From CAZICM01 sp964537685 (GTDB lineage Bacteria; Myxococcota_A; Polyangia; Polyangiales; Polyangiaceae): 64,000 nucleotides of DNA. Under the pieces are notes generated by a model. The model saw nothing but the letters and a program-made list of their open reading frames with translations, did not search any database and had not been told where the DNA came from. Positions 33,614 through 42,428 of the stretch are shown here, in pieces (the first letter of the stretch is position 1; each line of letters starts with the position of its first letter). The stretch is from NCBI GenBank assembly GCA_964537685.1, contig CAZICM010000001.1, positions 310,001 through 374,000 on the forward strand. Reading direction: 5' to 3'. Both the position numbers and the translations under genes were made by a program.

Positions 33614-36445
33614 TTACTTTTCCATAATAATAAACTGAACCCGGCGATTCCTCGCTTTGTTGGCCGCGGTGATATTCGGCGCAATGGGCCGGTCTTGGCC
33701 ATAACCCTTGGCTGTAAGTCTCGCCTCGGCGATACCCGCGCCGATTAACCATTGCCGCACCGCCTTGGCCCGGTTGTCGCTGAGCACCGCATTGCCTTCG
33801 CGGGTCCCCGAATTGTCGGTATGACCCTGGATCTCCACCTTACGGATATCGGGATTCCGATTGATTACGTCGGCAATTTCTTCGAGCAGGGAATTGGAAT
33901 CGCCCATGATCTTCGCCGAGCCGGTCTCAAAATGAATTTGACGGCTGATTTTAATTTCATTGCCTTGAACGCGAACGGCCGGATTCTTGGGCCTCTTGTT
34001 CAATTGAAGAATGGGCTTGGCCTCTTCATTGGCGCGCACTTCGGTTGAATTGGCATGAACCATAAATCCGCCGGCTTCGACGCGGAAATTCACGGTTCCA
34101 GGCTGAAGATCGGCAAAGCGGAAGATGCCATTGCCATCGCTGGTAACGGTGATGTCTTTGCCCGAGGCATCGGTCATTTTGACGGTAGCGCCCGAGACGG
34201 TGGAACCGCTTTCGGCATCTTTGACGGTGCCGGTGATTGTGCCGAGGCGGGGGAGGGCCTCGAGCGGGCAGTCGATATCGACGACGGTCGGGCCTTGGGG
34301 CGCCTGGGGAGGCGCCGCGGAGCCGGGTTGGCCAGGCGGTGTTCCAAAGGGGCTGGGCTGGTTTTGAGGTCCACCAAAGGGGTTGGGTTGTCCGAACCCA
34401 CCTTGAGGTTGTCCGAACCCACCTTGAGGTTGCCCGAAGCCGCCCTGAGGCTGTCCGAAGCCGCCCTGAGGTTGTCCGAACCCACCCTGAGGTTGCCCGA
34501 AGCCGCCCTGAGGCTGTCCGAAGCCGCCCTGAGGCTGTCCGAAGCCGCCCTGAGGCTGTCCGAACCCACCCTGAGGTTGCCCGAACCCACCCTGAGGTTG
34601 CCCGAACCCACCCTGAGGTTGCCCGAAGCCGCCTTGAGGTTGCCCGAAGCCGCCTTGAGGAGGCTGTCCAAAGCCGCCCGGCATCTGAGAAGCCATGCCA
34701 ATGGTGCCCTGGCACATTCCAGGCTTGAAGCCCTGCGCCTTCACATTGAACACATAAGAGCCAGGCTCCACATGGCGGGTCAAGAAACGCCCGTCCGCGC
34801 CGGTCGCCAAAGGCGGCTGCGCATTGTTGGCAAAGCTGATAATCGCGTCCGCGATCGGCTCCATCTTGTTTTGCTCGTGCACAAAGCCTCGGATGAAATT
34901 CTGAGGCGCAGGCACGATCTTCGTTTCGGGCGGCGGTGCGGGCGGGGGTTCGGGCGGCGGCGGCGGCTCTTTTTCCCTGGTGTCAAACGCATAGCCCAGG
35001 CCCAAATACAAAGTCCAAGGGGCTTGGGGCGCGACTTCTTCAATAAAGGTGCTGGTCGCCGATAGGCCGATATCAAAGGCCGCTGTGGCGCTCAGGCCCC
35101 GAAATGCCTTGCTAAAGGGGCTGATGCGCGCGCCCAGCGAAAGCCTCGAGGGCATGGCCGAATAGCCAGGCCCGCCCCGGTTGCCCGCTTCATCGGCGGG
35201 AACATCGAATTTGTCGAGGCCCAAACATACGTCGCCGCGGGAAGCCCGGCTGGGATAGCACTCGTAGCCTTGGCGGTTTGCGGGGATATCCAGCGAGTAT
35301 TCGACAAAGGGCTGAATGACTTTGAGCGGTACTTCGACGCCTAAATTGAGCTGCACGAAGTCGACGCGGTTGATGCCCAGGCCAAAGCGTTCGATGCGCG
35401 AGATAGGCTGGCGATTGCGGCCATCGGTAAAGGCTTCGGCCCGGGCTTTTTCAACCTCTTCGACCAAGTTGCCCGAGTTATCGAATTTGTAGCCGACGTT
35501 GAGATTGAGCCGTACAGGCGCGCCGCCTTGGGGTTTGCGAAAATCGGCCGAGCCCAGCAGGCGAAGCGCAACGCTGGTGCCGCTTCCGGCAACGCCTACA
35601 TCGCCCGTGCCATTGAGCAGCATAAGCTGGGCTTCGCCGCCAAAGGTGAAGGTTTTGCCGATTTTGGGAGGCGTGAAGGCTTTTACGCCAAAGGTCGTGT
35701 CGCCCAGCACTTGAAGCAGTTTGGGCGAGCCTTGGCTGTTGGCGTTCGCGTAGGTGCGGACATTGGCGTACGCCTCGAGGAAGGAAAAAGGCGTGAGGTT
35801 CAAGGTGAAGAATGCGCCGACATGGCTTGCATCATCCGCTTCGCCATTCCGGCCGCACACGATGGGTTCGTTCGCGGCGGTGAGCTCGTCTTTGTCGCAC
35901 AAGAAGCTCGAGGTGGAGAACCAGTCGATGAGAAAAGAAACGCGGAAGGTGCCTTTGGCGCCCGAGCCTGCGTAGGAGCTGCGCATTAAGCCTGTGGAGC
36001 CAAAGAGATTGGGCTGTTCCATCAGGGAAAGGGCGCGTTCTTCGTCTTCGGAAAGGCCGTCTTCCTCGGTTTTGTCGGCCGCTTCTTTTTGAGCGTCGGC
36101 TTCGAGCGTGACATCGCCTGTTGCGCCGTCGGCTCCAAAGCCCGCATTGGCATCGAAGGAGCCGCCTGCGCCCATGCCGGGCTGCTGGCCGGGCTGAGGC
36201 TGGCCAAAACCACCTTGCTGAGGCTGGCCAAAAGGCTGAGGCTGGCCAAAACCGCCTTGCTGAGGCTGACCAAAAGGCTGAGGCTGGCCAAAAGGCTGAG
36301 GCTGGCCAAAAGGCTGAGGCTGACCAAAAGGCTGAGGCTGAGGGGGTGACTGCGCGAAGGCGCTAACGCTAATAAATGGAACAGAAACCAGCGTAATTAC
36401 AAGCGGCAACGCGGTATAGGTGCGCGGCATCGATCGACCCTTCAT
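33614..36445 (-). CDS. OmpA-family outer-membrane protein with Gln/Pro/Gly repeats and carboxypeptidase-like domain
   Basis: 943 residues from the ATG at 36445 (GGAAG 5 bases upstream), giving a signal peptide ending SVSAFA-Q. Order: a QPFGQP/GGFGQPQ repeat region (about 25-95), an acidic linker, a beta-barrel-like region (about 150-500) ending near LGLGYAFDTREKEPPPP, a first carboxypeptidase-regulatory-like fold (RGFVHEQNKMEPIADAIISF), about fifteen GGFGQPQ heptapeptides, a second such fold (TVKDAESGSTVSGATVKMTD), and a C-terminal OmpA domain (VEIQGHTDNSGTREGNAVLS, RVQFIIMEK). The OmpA domain should bind peptidoglycan. The two low-complexity repeat regions are unusual for the family. Confidence 0.88.
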   Translation of the reverse strand: MKGRSMPRTYTALPLVITLVSVPFISVSAFAQSPPQPQPFGQPQPFGQPQPFGQPQPFGQPQQGGFGQPQPFGQPQQGGFGQPQPGQQPGMGAGGSFDANAGFGADGATGDVTLEADAQKEAADKTEEDGLSEDEERALSLMEQPNLFGSTGLMRSSYAGSGAKGTFRVSFLIDWFSTSSFLCDKDELTAANEPIVCGRNGEADDASHVGAFFTLNLTPFSFLEAYANVRTYANANSQGSPKLLQVLGDTTFGVKAFTPPKIGKTFTFGGEAQLMLLNGTGDVGVAGSGTSVALRLLGSADFRKPQGGAPVRLNLNVGYKFDNSGNLVEEVEKARAEAFTDGRNRQPISRIERFGLGINRVDFVQLNLGVEVPLKVIQPFVEYSLDIPANRQGYECYPSRASRGDVCLGLDKFDVPADEAGNRGGPGYSAMPSRLSLGARISPFSKAFRGLSATAAFDIGLSATSTFIEEVAPQAPWTLYLGLGYAFDTREKEPPPPPEPPPAPPPETKIVPAPQNFIRGFVHEQNKMEPIADAIISFANNAQPPLATGADGRFLTRHVEPGSYVFNVKAQGFKPGMCQGTIGMASQMPGGFGQPPQGGFGQPQGGFGQPQGGFGQPQGGFGQPQGGFGQPQGGFGQPQGGFGQPQGGFGQPQGGFGQPQGGFGQPQGGFGQPQGGFGQPQGGFGQPNPFGGPQNQPSPFGTPPGQPGSAAPPQAPQGPTVVDIDCPLEALPRLGTITGTVKDAESGSTVSGATVKMTDASGKDITVTSDGNGIFRFADLQPGTVNFRVEAGGFMVHANSTEVRANEEAKPILQLNKRPKNPAVRVQGNEIKISRQIHFETGSAKIMGDSNSLLEEIADVINRNPDIRKVEIQGHTDNSGTREGNAVLSDNRAKAVRQWLIGAGIAEARLTAKGYGQDRPIAPNITAANKARNRRVQFIIMEK
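34391..34680. repeat. About 15 tandem 21-bp units inside the OmpA-family gene
   Basis: Each unit encodes the heptapeptide GGFGQPQ. I count fifteen units by the TCCGAA/CCCGAA/TCCAAA core; two sub-types (GCCGCC versus CCCACC) are interspersed, and the last unit is offset by three extra bases. All units keep the frame, so copy number could change without breaking the gene. Confidence 0.85.
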
Positions 36446-36585
36446 CGCGACTTCCCCGAGTGCAGAGAGCACAACAAAAACATCTTCTTCAAACCAACCC
36501 GCGGGCTGTCAATTGACGCCCACCGGTTTAGGCGGCCGCGTTGTATCATCGTTCGCGCCTCGCCAGAAACAAAGGAACAATCTTG

Positions 36586-37986
36586 ATGGGATCCCGCGGT
36601 CGAATTTTGGTTGTCGATGATGAGGCGAATGCCCGGGCGGCACTGTCGGAAATCCTTCGGGAAGAGGGATATGCAACGGAAACGGCTGCCGATGGATTTA
36701 AGGCGCTGGGTAAGCTCGGGGAGTTTGCTCCGGATGTGGTGCTGACCGATTTAAAAATGCCAGGGCTCGATGGAATCGGCTTGATGGAGAAGGCCGCCGC
36801 GCTGGTGCCCAATGCGACCTTTGTCGTGATGACGGCGTTTGGAACGATTCCAAATGCTGTGTTGGCGGTGAAGAAAGGCGCCCACAATTATTTAACCAAA
36901 CCGCTGGATTTTCAGGCGTTGTCCGCGGTGATCGAGCATGCGGTGGAGCGCTCTAGGCTGCTGTCCGAAAATTCAAAACTGAGAGAGCGTTTGAGAGAGC
37001 GCAATGTGCTTGGCCATGTGATCGCGAATCATCCGAGCATGGTGCAGCTTTTAAGGCTGGTGGAGCAGGTGGCGCCGAGCCGGGCAAGTGTGTTGATCGT
37101 CGGTGAAACAGGCACCGGAAAAGAACTGGTTGCCGAGATGATTCATAAAAATAGTCCGCGGGCCAAGCAGGCGATGGTGCGTTTGAATTGCGCGGCGCTG
37201 AGTGAATCGCTGTTGGAAAGCGAGCTGTTCGGGCACGAGAAAGGCGCGTTTACCGGCGCGGTGGGAAGGCGCGAGGGACGCTTTGAGCTTGCGAACGGCG
37301 GCACCTTATTTCTCGATGAAGTAAGCGAAATTCCGATGGCGACGCAGATAAAGCTGCTTCGTTTTTTGCAGGAGCGAAGCTTTGAGCGGGTGGGCGGCAA
37401 TGAAACGCTGAAGGTGGATGTGAGGATGATCGCCGCGTCTAACCGCGATTTAAAGCAGCGTATTGCGGAAGGTCTCTTCAGGGAGGATTTGTATTACCGC
37501 TTGAATGTGGTGACGTTGCATGTGCCTCCGCTGCGGGAGAGGGCGAGCGATATCGCCGAGCTGGCCGTGTTTTTTGCGAAGCGATATGCGCAGGAAAATG
37601 GAAAGCGTATCGAGGGAATTTCCGAGGAGGCGTTGAATGCGCTGTCGAATTATCCCTGGCCAGGCAATGTGCGCGAACTCGAGAACGCGATAGAGCGGGC
37701 CGTGGTGTTATGCGATCGGCCGCGTATCGAGCTTTCGCATCTGCCTTCGAATATCAGCAAGGCCGACGATAAACAGGATGCGGCGCCGCGCATACCTGGC
37801 AGCACCATTTATGATCTCGAGCGCTACGCCATCTTAAAGACCTTGGAAGCGTGCAAAGGCTCGACATCGAAGGCGGCGACCATTTTAGGCATTAGCCCGC
37901 GAAAGATTCAGTACAAGCTGCATGAGTACACCGTGGGCAGTCCATTTGTATCGGGCAAGGAAGCTTTGGGCGAGGATGTGCCGTGA
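36586..37986 (+). CDS. Sigma-54-dependent response regulator (NtrC family)
   Basis: 466 residues from the ATG at 36586 (AAGGA 9-10 bases upstream). Receiver domain 1-125 with acidic pair Asp11/Asp12 and phosphoacceptor Asp55 in VVLTDLKMPG; Lys in NYLTKPLD. AAA+ domain with Walker A GETGTGKE, the sigma-54 contact loop HEKGAFTGAVGRREGRFE, Walker B LFLDEVSEI and the arginine-finger region FREDLYYRLNVV. The C-terminal Fis-type helix-turn-helix is LEACKGSTSKAATILGISPRKIQYKLHEY. All parts needed to activate sigma-54 promoters are present. No histidine kinase is adjacent. The ABC ATPase start overlaps its stop by 4 bases. Confidence 0.93.
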   Translation: MGSRGRILVVDDEANARAALSEILREEGYATETAADGFKALGKLGEFAPDVVLTDLKMPGLDGIGLMEKAAALVPNATFVVMTAFGTIPNAVLAVKKGAHNYLTKPLDFQALSAVIEHAVERSRLLSENSKLRERLRERNVLGHVIANHPSMVQLLRLVEQVAPSRASVLIVGETGTGKELVAEMIHKNSPRAKQAMVRLNCAALSESLLESELFGHEKGAFTGAVGRREGRFELANGGTLFLDEVSEIPMATQIKLLRFLQERSFERVGGNETLKVDVRMIAASNRDLKQRIAEGLFREDLYYRLNVVTLHVPPLRERASDIAELAVFFAKRYAQENGKRIEGISEEALNALSNYPWPGNVRELENAIERAVVLCDRPRIELSHLPSNISKADDKQDAAPRIPGSTIYDLERYAILKTLEACKGSTSKAATILGISPRKIQYKLHEYTVGSPFVSGKEALGEDVP

Positions 37987-38924
37987 CCGACGATGTGCCG
38001 CGTGAAGCGCTGATTGTGGTGAAGGATCTGCGCAAGACCTTTAAAACTGGGTTTTTTCAGCACAAAGAAGTTCATGCGGTGAAGGGCGTGAGCTTTGAGG
38101 TGGCCCGGGGCGAGATTTTTGGATTTTTGGGGCCCAATGGCGCGGGGAAGACCACGACGATCAAAATGCTCACAGGGCTCATCGCGCCAAGCGGTGGGGA
38201 TGCATTTGTATTTGGAGAGCGGGTTCCATCGGCGAGGGCGCGTCAGAAGCTCGGGTTTTTGCCGGAGAATCCTTATGTGTATCCGTATTTGACGCCCCGT
38301 GAATTCGTTCGTTTATGCGGCCGGCTTTCTGGAATGGGCGGCCGGGCACTTAAAGAGCGGACCGAGGCGGTGCTCGATAAAACGCGTATTGCTTATGCGG
38401 CGGATAGGCAGGTGAGGCGATTATCGAAAGGAATGCTTCAGCGCACGGGTTTGGCGGCGGCTTTGGTGGCCGATCCCGAATTGTTGATATTGGACGAACC
38501 CATGAGCGGATTGGATCCGGTGGGGCGCAAAGAAGTGCGGGAATTGATTTTTGAGGAGAGGGCGGCGGGACGGACGATTTTCTTTTCAACCCATATCCTG
38601 AGCGATGTGGAGGCGATGTGCGATAGGGTGAGTATTCTAAGAGAGGGGCAGGTGGTGGTAAGCGGGACCATTCGGAGTCTGCTTCGGGGAGAGGTGGTGA
38701 GGACGGAGGTGACTCTGGAGGGGGCGAGTGATAAACTGATGGAGGGCTTATTGGGGGCTGGGGTAGAGTTAAGACAACGGCCTGGGGTCGTGGTGCTGGA
38801 TGTGGAGGGGGAAGAGAAGGTGGGGATGGTCCTGAGGATGGCCCTGGATGGAGGGGCGAGAGTGCTGGAAGTATCTCCCAAGCGAGAGACGCTGGAGGAT
38901 TTGTTTATGAGAAGGGCGCTGTAG
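37983..38924 (+). CDS. ABC transporter ATP-binding protein
   Basis: 313 residues, GTG start within a four-base overlap with the response regulator. Walker A FLGPNGAGKTTTIKML, Q-loop FLPENPYVYPYLTPRE, signature RLSKGMLQRTGLAAALV, Walker B LLILDEPMSGLDPVG, H-loop FFSTHILSD. The C-terminal SPKRETLEDLFMRRAL is the usual tail of ABC-2 type ATPases. No permease follows: the next gene is convergent. The ATPase must therefore pair with a permease elsewhere or be an orphan. Its last ~20 codons recur as an isolated fragment at 42318-42383. Confidence 0.9.
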   Translation: MTDDVPREALIVVKDLRKTFKTGFFQHKEVHAVKGVSFEVARGEIFGFLGPNGAGKTTTIKMLTGLIAPSGGDAFVFGERVPSARARQKLGFLPENPYVYPYLTPREFVRLCGRLSGMGGRALKERTEAVLDKTRIAYAADRQVRRLSKGMLQRTGLAAALVADPELLILDEPMSGLDPVGRKEVRELIFEERAAGRTIFFSTHILSDVEAMCDRVSILREGQVVVSGTIRSLLRGEVVRTEVTLEGASDKLMEGLLGAGVELRQRPGVVVLDVEGEEKVGMVLRMALDGGARVLEVSPKRETLEDLFMRRAL

Positions 38925-38926
38925 GG

Positions 38927-39919
38927 CTATTTAGGCAAAGCCATGCGATTCCCATAGAAATGCTTTCCATACATACCTCTGTACGAAGGCATTTTAATTT
39001 TTGGCATGGGCGCCATATCCCATGCATATTGAGTCACCGCCGCGTTGAATAGCATCATAAACTCGGTCTGAAGCGCCGTCAGGCTATCTTTCTGAGCCTG
39101 GGGAAGATCGGCAAACTTCATGGCATAGTCTTCTCCGGCCATGCTCTTATCCCAATCGTTTTCAACAAAACGGGCTTCGCACTTGCCCATCGTTCCCATC
39201 TTGGCCGCGGCGCCCATAAAGCTTGTCGCCGCCTCGCCAAGCTTTTGGTTAAAGACCTCATCCGTTAAACCCGAATAAGGCATGCCCTGGCTATCCGCAA
39301 TGTTGAGGAAGTACATGCTATCGCCAAAGGCAAAGAAGCCTCCGCCCAGACCCGCATCCACCGTATTGGCATGATTAAAGAAATCCCCCGCCAGCTTTTC
39401 GTCGAGCGTGCCAGCAGGGAAATCAACCACGCCAAAACCCGTGTTGCCCGCGTCTTGAGGCGTGAAGTCCGTGAGCAGCACGCTCCATTGATACATCACG
39501 TAGCCAAGCGCCGCCGCCGTCTTTTCAGAGCTCATCCAATCTTCGGGAACCCGCGTTTGAAGCGAAGGATTCACCGCGAGCAGATATCCGCCCGGTGTCG
39601 CATCCGTATCGAGCTTGGTAAAATCCTGGCTCAGCGCCGTGAACACATCCGGCACCACGTCTTTTTCAATCTGCGCCGTAAATGCGGCCCGTTCGGTATA
39701 AGGATCGTCGCTGTAATCGACCATCGTTCCCGCGCCGGGCATCGCTTCGTACGACACTTGGATGTAGTCCGGTGTGTAGGCCGCGCCCGAAGACGACGAC
39801 GTCGATGATGACGACGAGGAAGAAGAACCGCTCGCCGACTCCGTTTCCGTGGTGCAGGCGAGACCGGCAAAGCTGAACAGCAAAAGCGCAAGAGATTTAG
39901 CAATTGTCTTAGGATACAT
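38927..39919 (-). CDS. Lipoprotein with Ser-rich linker, unknown function
   Basis: 330 residues. Lipobox FAGLAC near residue 22, then a nearly pure Ser/Thr stretch (about 30-45). The rest is a helical soluble domain with no cysteine motif (DYIQVSYEAMPGAGTMVDYS, FFNHANTVDAGLGGGFFAFG, MPKIKMPSYRGMYGKHFYGN). I do not recognise the family. Probably anchored on the outside of a membrane. Its stop lies 3 bases from the convergent ABC ATPase stop. Confidence 0.75.
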   Translation of the reverse strand: MYPKTIAKSLALLLFSFAGLACTTETESASGSSSSSSSSTSSSSGAAYTPDYIQVSYEAMPGAGTMVDYSDDPYTERAAFTAQIEKDVVPDVFTALSQDFTKLDTDATPGGYLLAVNPSLQTRVPEDWMSSEKTAAALGYVMYQWSVLLTDFTPQDAGNTGFGVVDFPAGTLDEKLAGDFFNHANTVDAGLGGGFFAFGDSMYFLNIADSQGMPYSGLTDEVFNQKLGEAATSFMGAAAKMGTMGKCEARFVENDWDKSMAGEDYAMKFADLPQAQKDSLTALQTEFMMLFNAAVTQYAWDMAPMPKIKMPSYRGMYGKHFYGNRMALPK

Positions 39920-39984
39920 GCAGACCTTCCTTGAAAGCTGGGCGGCTATCCTAACACGAACATCCGCATCCAGAACGCTTCAAT

Positions 39985-41523
39985 CTACAAGGTAGGCGTG
40001 AAGACGCCCACGCTGGTGAAATCCGAAAAATCGGCGCTGACCGCCCACACTTCAATAGGTGCGGTGGCTTCTCCTGTGGCGGAGTTAAAGTTCAGCGCGC
40101 CCGATGCGCCTTCGATATCGATTTCAAAAGGGCCGCCGGTCATCGCGCCCTTGGCGGCCGTCCAGTCGACGGGGCCTACGCGAATGAGATTGCCGTTGGA
40201 GAGATGCGAGAGTCCTTCGGCAACCAATCGGCCATCGTAGGCTTTGTCTTTTGCCTCGGCATAGACGATGCCATAGGCCGCGACATAACCGGCATCATAG
40301 GTCTGCGCCACAAAGGAATACTGATCGGCCTCGATGGCAAATTCCTTAAAGTAAGTCGCCTTAAACAGATCGTAATTGGTTCCCGAAGGCCGTGCGGGCA
40401 CCGTGCCCTGAGCCGATTTGATCATCGCTTGAACATCGGGCGACAGCGCAGGATCGAGCAGTGCGGTTTTGTCTTTCGCACCATCGCTGAAAAAGATTTT
40501 TTTGCCCGAGAGACCCGCGCCCGCAAGGCTATTGAGAATAGCGATACTATCGCTGGAGATCAGCGAAATCACCAAGACCGCATCGGGATTGGTCGAAGCG
40601 ACTTGAGCGCCTATGCCTGACACATCGCCGCCGACATCATAGGGAAAGAGATCGGCGCTGCCTCCATAGCGGGTTGTAAAGGCTTGTGAAAGGCCGATTC
40701 CATAAGGATCGTTGTCATACACGACGGCGACCTTGAGGATATTCACATCGGGGCCGATCACATTTTGAGCGAGCACGGCGCCTTGAAGTTCGTCGCTTGG
40801 GCATGTACGCCAGAACAGCCCATAAGCATCGTTTGGATCGAGTCTGTCGGTCTGGCTGGTGAGGGCGGGACTCGTTGCCGAGGGCGAGATAACAACGGTA
40901 GGAAAGCTCTTACTCAATAGGCGATTGACCATGGCGATGGCATCGCTGGAGCTGCCCGGGCCGATAATGGCAGGGACGCCGAGGGTTCCGGCGAGATAAT
41001 CCACGGCATGTTCATCCAATTTAATCCGGTCATCGCCGCTCGCGGAATTCATCGGTCCGCCGTTATCGCAGAACACCATACCAAACGTTCTGCCGACGAT
41101 ACCGCCGCCGTTATTGTTGAGTTCGCGGACGCTGAGACGGGCGGCGGCGATGAGCGTTGCATCGTAAGGATCTTCGAGGGAAAACACGCCGCCGAGCACA
41201 GTAGGCGGCAGTTCTTCCTGAGCGATACGGGCAAACAGATCCTCGGGTTCGGTAACGGAGCACGCGGGATCGGCGGGCAGCGAAGCACTGCAGAAGCCAT
41301 TGACACAAGCGCCGCCGCCGAACTGGCTTTTACAATCGCGGGCGGTGGAGCAAGAGCCTGGGCTACTACAAAAGCCGGCTTGACAAACGCTACCGAGCCC
41401 AAAGGCTTGGGCGCATTCGGCATCGCTTTGGCAATCTTCTGGGTTGATATTGGCGAGGGAACAGCCCTGAGCGCCGAGGGCGAGCAGGGAGGCGGTTAAG
41501 AAGGCAGAAAAGAGGCGGTGCAT
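39985..41523 (-). CDS. Lipoprotein with Cys-rich stalk and periplasmic ligand-binding (branched-chain amino-acid-type) domain
   Basis: 512 residues. Lipobox LGAQGC, then a Cys-rich stretch of about 60 residues with two similar units (CQSDAECAQAFGLGSVCQAG and CSTARDCKSQFGGGACVNG). From about residue 100 on it has the type I periplasmic-binding-protein fold: TVLGGVFSLEDPYDATLIAA, LAGTLGVPAIIGPGSSSDAI, PTVVISPSATSPALTSQTDR, VAVVYDNDPYGIGLSQAF, FSDGAKDKTALL. No transporter genes are nearby, so a sensing or adhesion use of the fold is as likely as uptake. Myxobacterial paralogues with the same Cys stalk are common. Confidence 0.82.
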   Translation of the reverse strand: MHRLFSAFLTASLLALGAQGCSLANINPEDCQSDAECAQAFGLGSVCQAGFCSSPGSCSTARDCKSQFGGGACVNGFCSASLPADPACSVTEPEDLFARIAQEELPPTVLGGVFSLEDPYDATLIAAARLSVRELNNNGGGIVGRTFGMVFCDNGGPMNSASGDDRIKLDEHAVDYLAGTLGVPAIIGPGSSSDAIAMVNRLLSKSFPTVVISPSATSPALTSQTDRLDPNDAYGLFWRTCPSDELQGAVLAQNVIGPDVNILKVAVVYDNDPYGIGLSQAFTTRYGGSADLFPYDVGGDVSGIGAQVASTNPDAVLVISLISSDSIAILNSLAGAGLSGKKIFFSDGAKDKTALLDPALSPDVQAMIKSAQGTVPARPSGTNYDLFKATYFKEFAIEADQYSFVAQTYDAGYVAAYGIVYAEAKDKAYDGRLVAEGLSHLSNGNLIRVGPVDWTAAKGAMTGGPFEIDIEGASGALNFNSATGEATAPIEVWAVSADFSDFTSVGVFTPTL

Positions 41524-41627
41524 GGCGTTGGAGAGAGCATATCGCGCATGGGCTGGGGGGGAAGGGAGATTGAGGAAGGGAGGGGATTTTGCCGAGGGGG
41601 TGGTGGAGGGGGCGAGGAGAAAAAAAT

Positions 41628-41942
41628 CTAAAATGAACCGCTGCGGTGGCGAATCAACACCCGTGCGGGCGGCTCAAGCATTTCCATTAAATTATTGGTT
41701 AAAAGCACCTCACCGTTATCGTCGGCCAGCACCACTTCACGGAAAGTCCACATGGTTGGCCCAAACTTCGGATCCTCGAACTTAAAGCGATAGTCGATTG
41801 TTGCCGCGGGTTTCATCATGACATCGCCGCCCGGCTGCCGAACAGGAACAACGGTTGCGCTCCGCACCACGTCGACGGTGGCCTGAAGGGCTTTTGCTTT
41901 TTCTGCAAAGGTATTTCTGTCGCTTATCTGAATGGCAAACAT
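41628..41942 (-). CDS. Small hypothetical protein
   Basis: 104 residues from the ATG at 41942 (GGAGAG about 8 bases upstream). A longer frame up to 42047 runs into the IS3-like element and is not credible. The product is a small soluble beta-rich protein (FKFEDPKFGPTMWTFREVVL, ADDNGEVLLTNNLMEMLEPP). No family recognised. The 165-bp element lies about 37 bases upstream of the start and may have replaced or supplied its promoter. Confidence 0.55.
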   Translation of the reverse strand: MFAIQISDRNTFAEKAKALQATVDVVRSATVVPVRQPGGDVMMKPAATIDYRFKFEDPKFGPTMWTFREVVLADDNGEVLLTNNLMEMLEPPARVLIRHRSGSF

Positions 41943-41979
41943 GCTACGCTCTCCCCTTGGTTGGCTGGGCATCCGTGAT

Positions 41980-42144
41980 TGATCTTCCCCCGTTTTCGTG
42001 GACAGTTGGCTTAAGTGATTGAACTTTGCGTGGGAGACTCCAGCCATATTTGCTTGAAATTCGAATGCCCTTGAGCGAAATGTCGAATGCCCTCAGAAAA
42101 CATGTTTTTTGTTTAAGCCTGCCCATCAAAACGGGGGAAGATCA
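41980..42144. mobile_element. 165-bp element with IS3-family-like terminal inverted repeats (MITE or IS remnant)
   Basis: The left end reads TGATCTTCCCCCGTTTT (41980-41996) and the right end is its exact inverted copy AAAACGGGGGAAGATCA (42128-42144). Beyond this 17-base perfect match the ends stay similar: after inversion, CGTGGACAGTTGGCTTAAG faces GATGGGCAGGCTTAAAC. TGATC...GGACA...GCTTAAG resembles the ends of IS3-family elements as I recall them. No transposase is present between the ends, so the element is an internally deleted copy or a MITE. No target-site duplication was visible. Confidence 0.6.
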
Positions 42145-42317
42145 CAGGCGATCGCGTTGTATTGTGGCAAAATCGGTGGGGTTCAGCGACATCGTTTTTG
42201 ATGATCATTCCATGGTTGGTCCGGTGTCAATAGAGAAATCTCTGGTCTTGGCACCCTCAGATCGCCGCTCTCGGACGCCCAAGCACTTCTTCCGCTGGAA
42301 TTTCGGGGACCAACCAG

Positions 42318-42383
42318 GTATCTCTCAGGCGAGAGACGCAGGAGGATTTGTTTATGAGGAGGGTATTGAAAACGGTGGGTTGA
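42318..42383 (+). pseudogene. Fragment of an ABC-transporter ATPase gene 3' end
   Basis: GTA TCT CTC ... encodes VSLRRETQEDLFMRRVLKTV then Gly and stop. It matches, at DNA and protein level, the end of the ABC ATPase at 38874-38924 (VSPKRETLEDLFMRRAL). Upstream sequence in the same frame does not resemble an ATPase. So only the last ~20 codons of a related gene remain. Confidence 0.55.
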
Positions 42384-42428
42384 ACGCGGGACCTGCAATC
42401 AGGGAGAGGTAATGAGCTTTATGCCCTC

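Larger units (their letters stand above)
41943..42428. other. Gene-poor gap with element and gene fragments
   Basis: 486 bases with no credible intact gene. It holds the IS3-like element (41980-42144) and a fragment of an ABC ATPase 3' end (42318-42383). The remaining sequence between them shows nothing I can assign. Confidence 0.5.

Noticed and set aside
34055..35065. A 336-codon plus-strand frame opposite the OmpA gene
   Set aside because: Produced by the 21-bp repeats and GC bias; the minus-strand frame has signal peptide, OmpA and carboxypeptidase-like motifs.
42026..42412. A 128-codon plus-strand frame in the 41.9-42.4 kb gap
   Set aside because: It begins within the IS3-like element, has no family resemblance and crosses the ABC-ATPase fragment in another frame.
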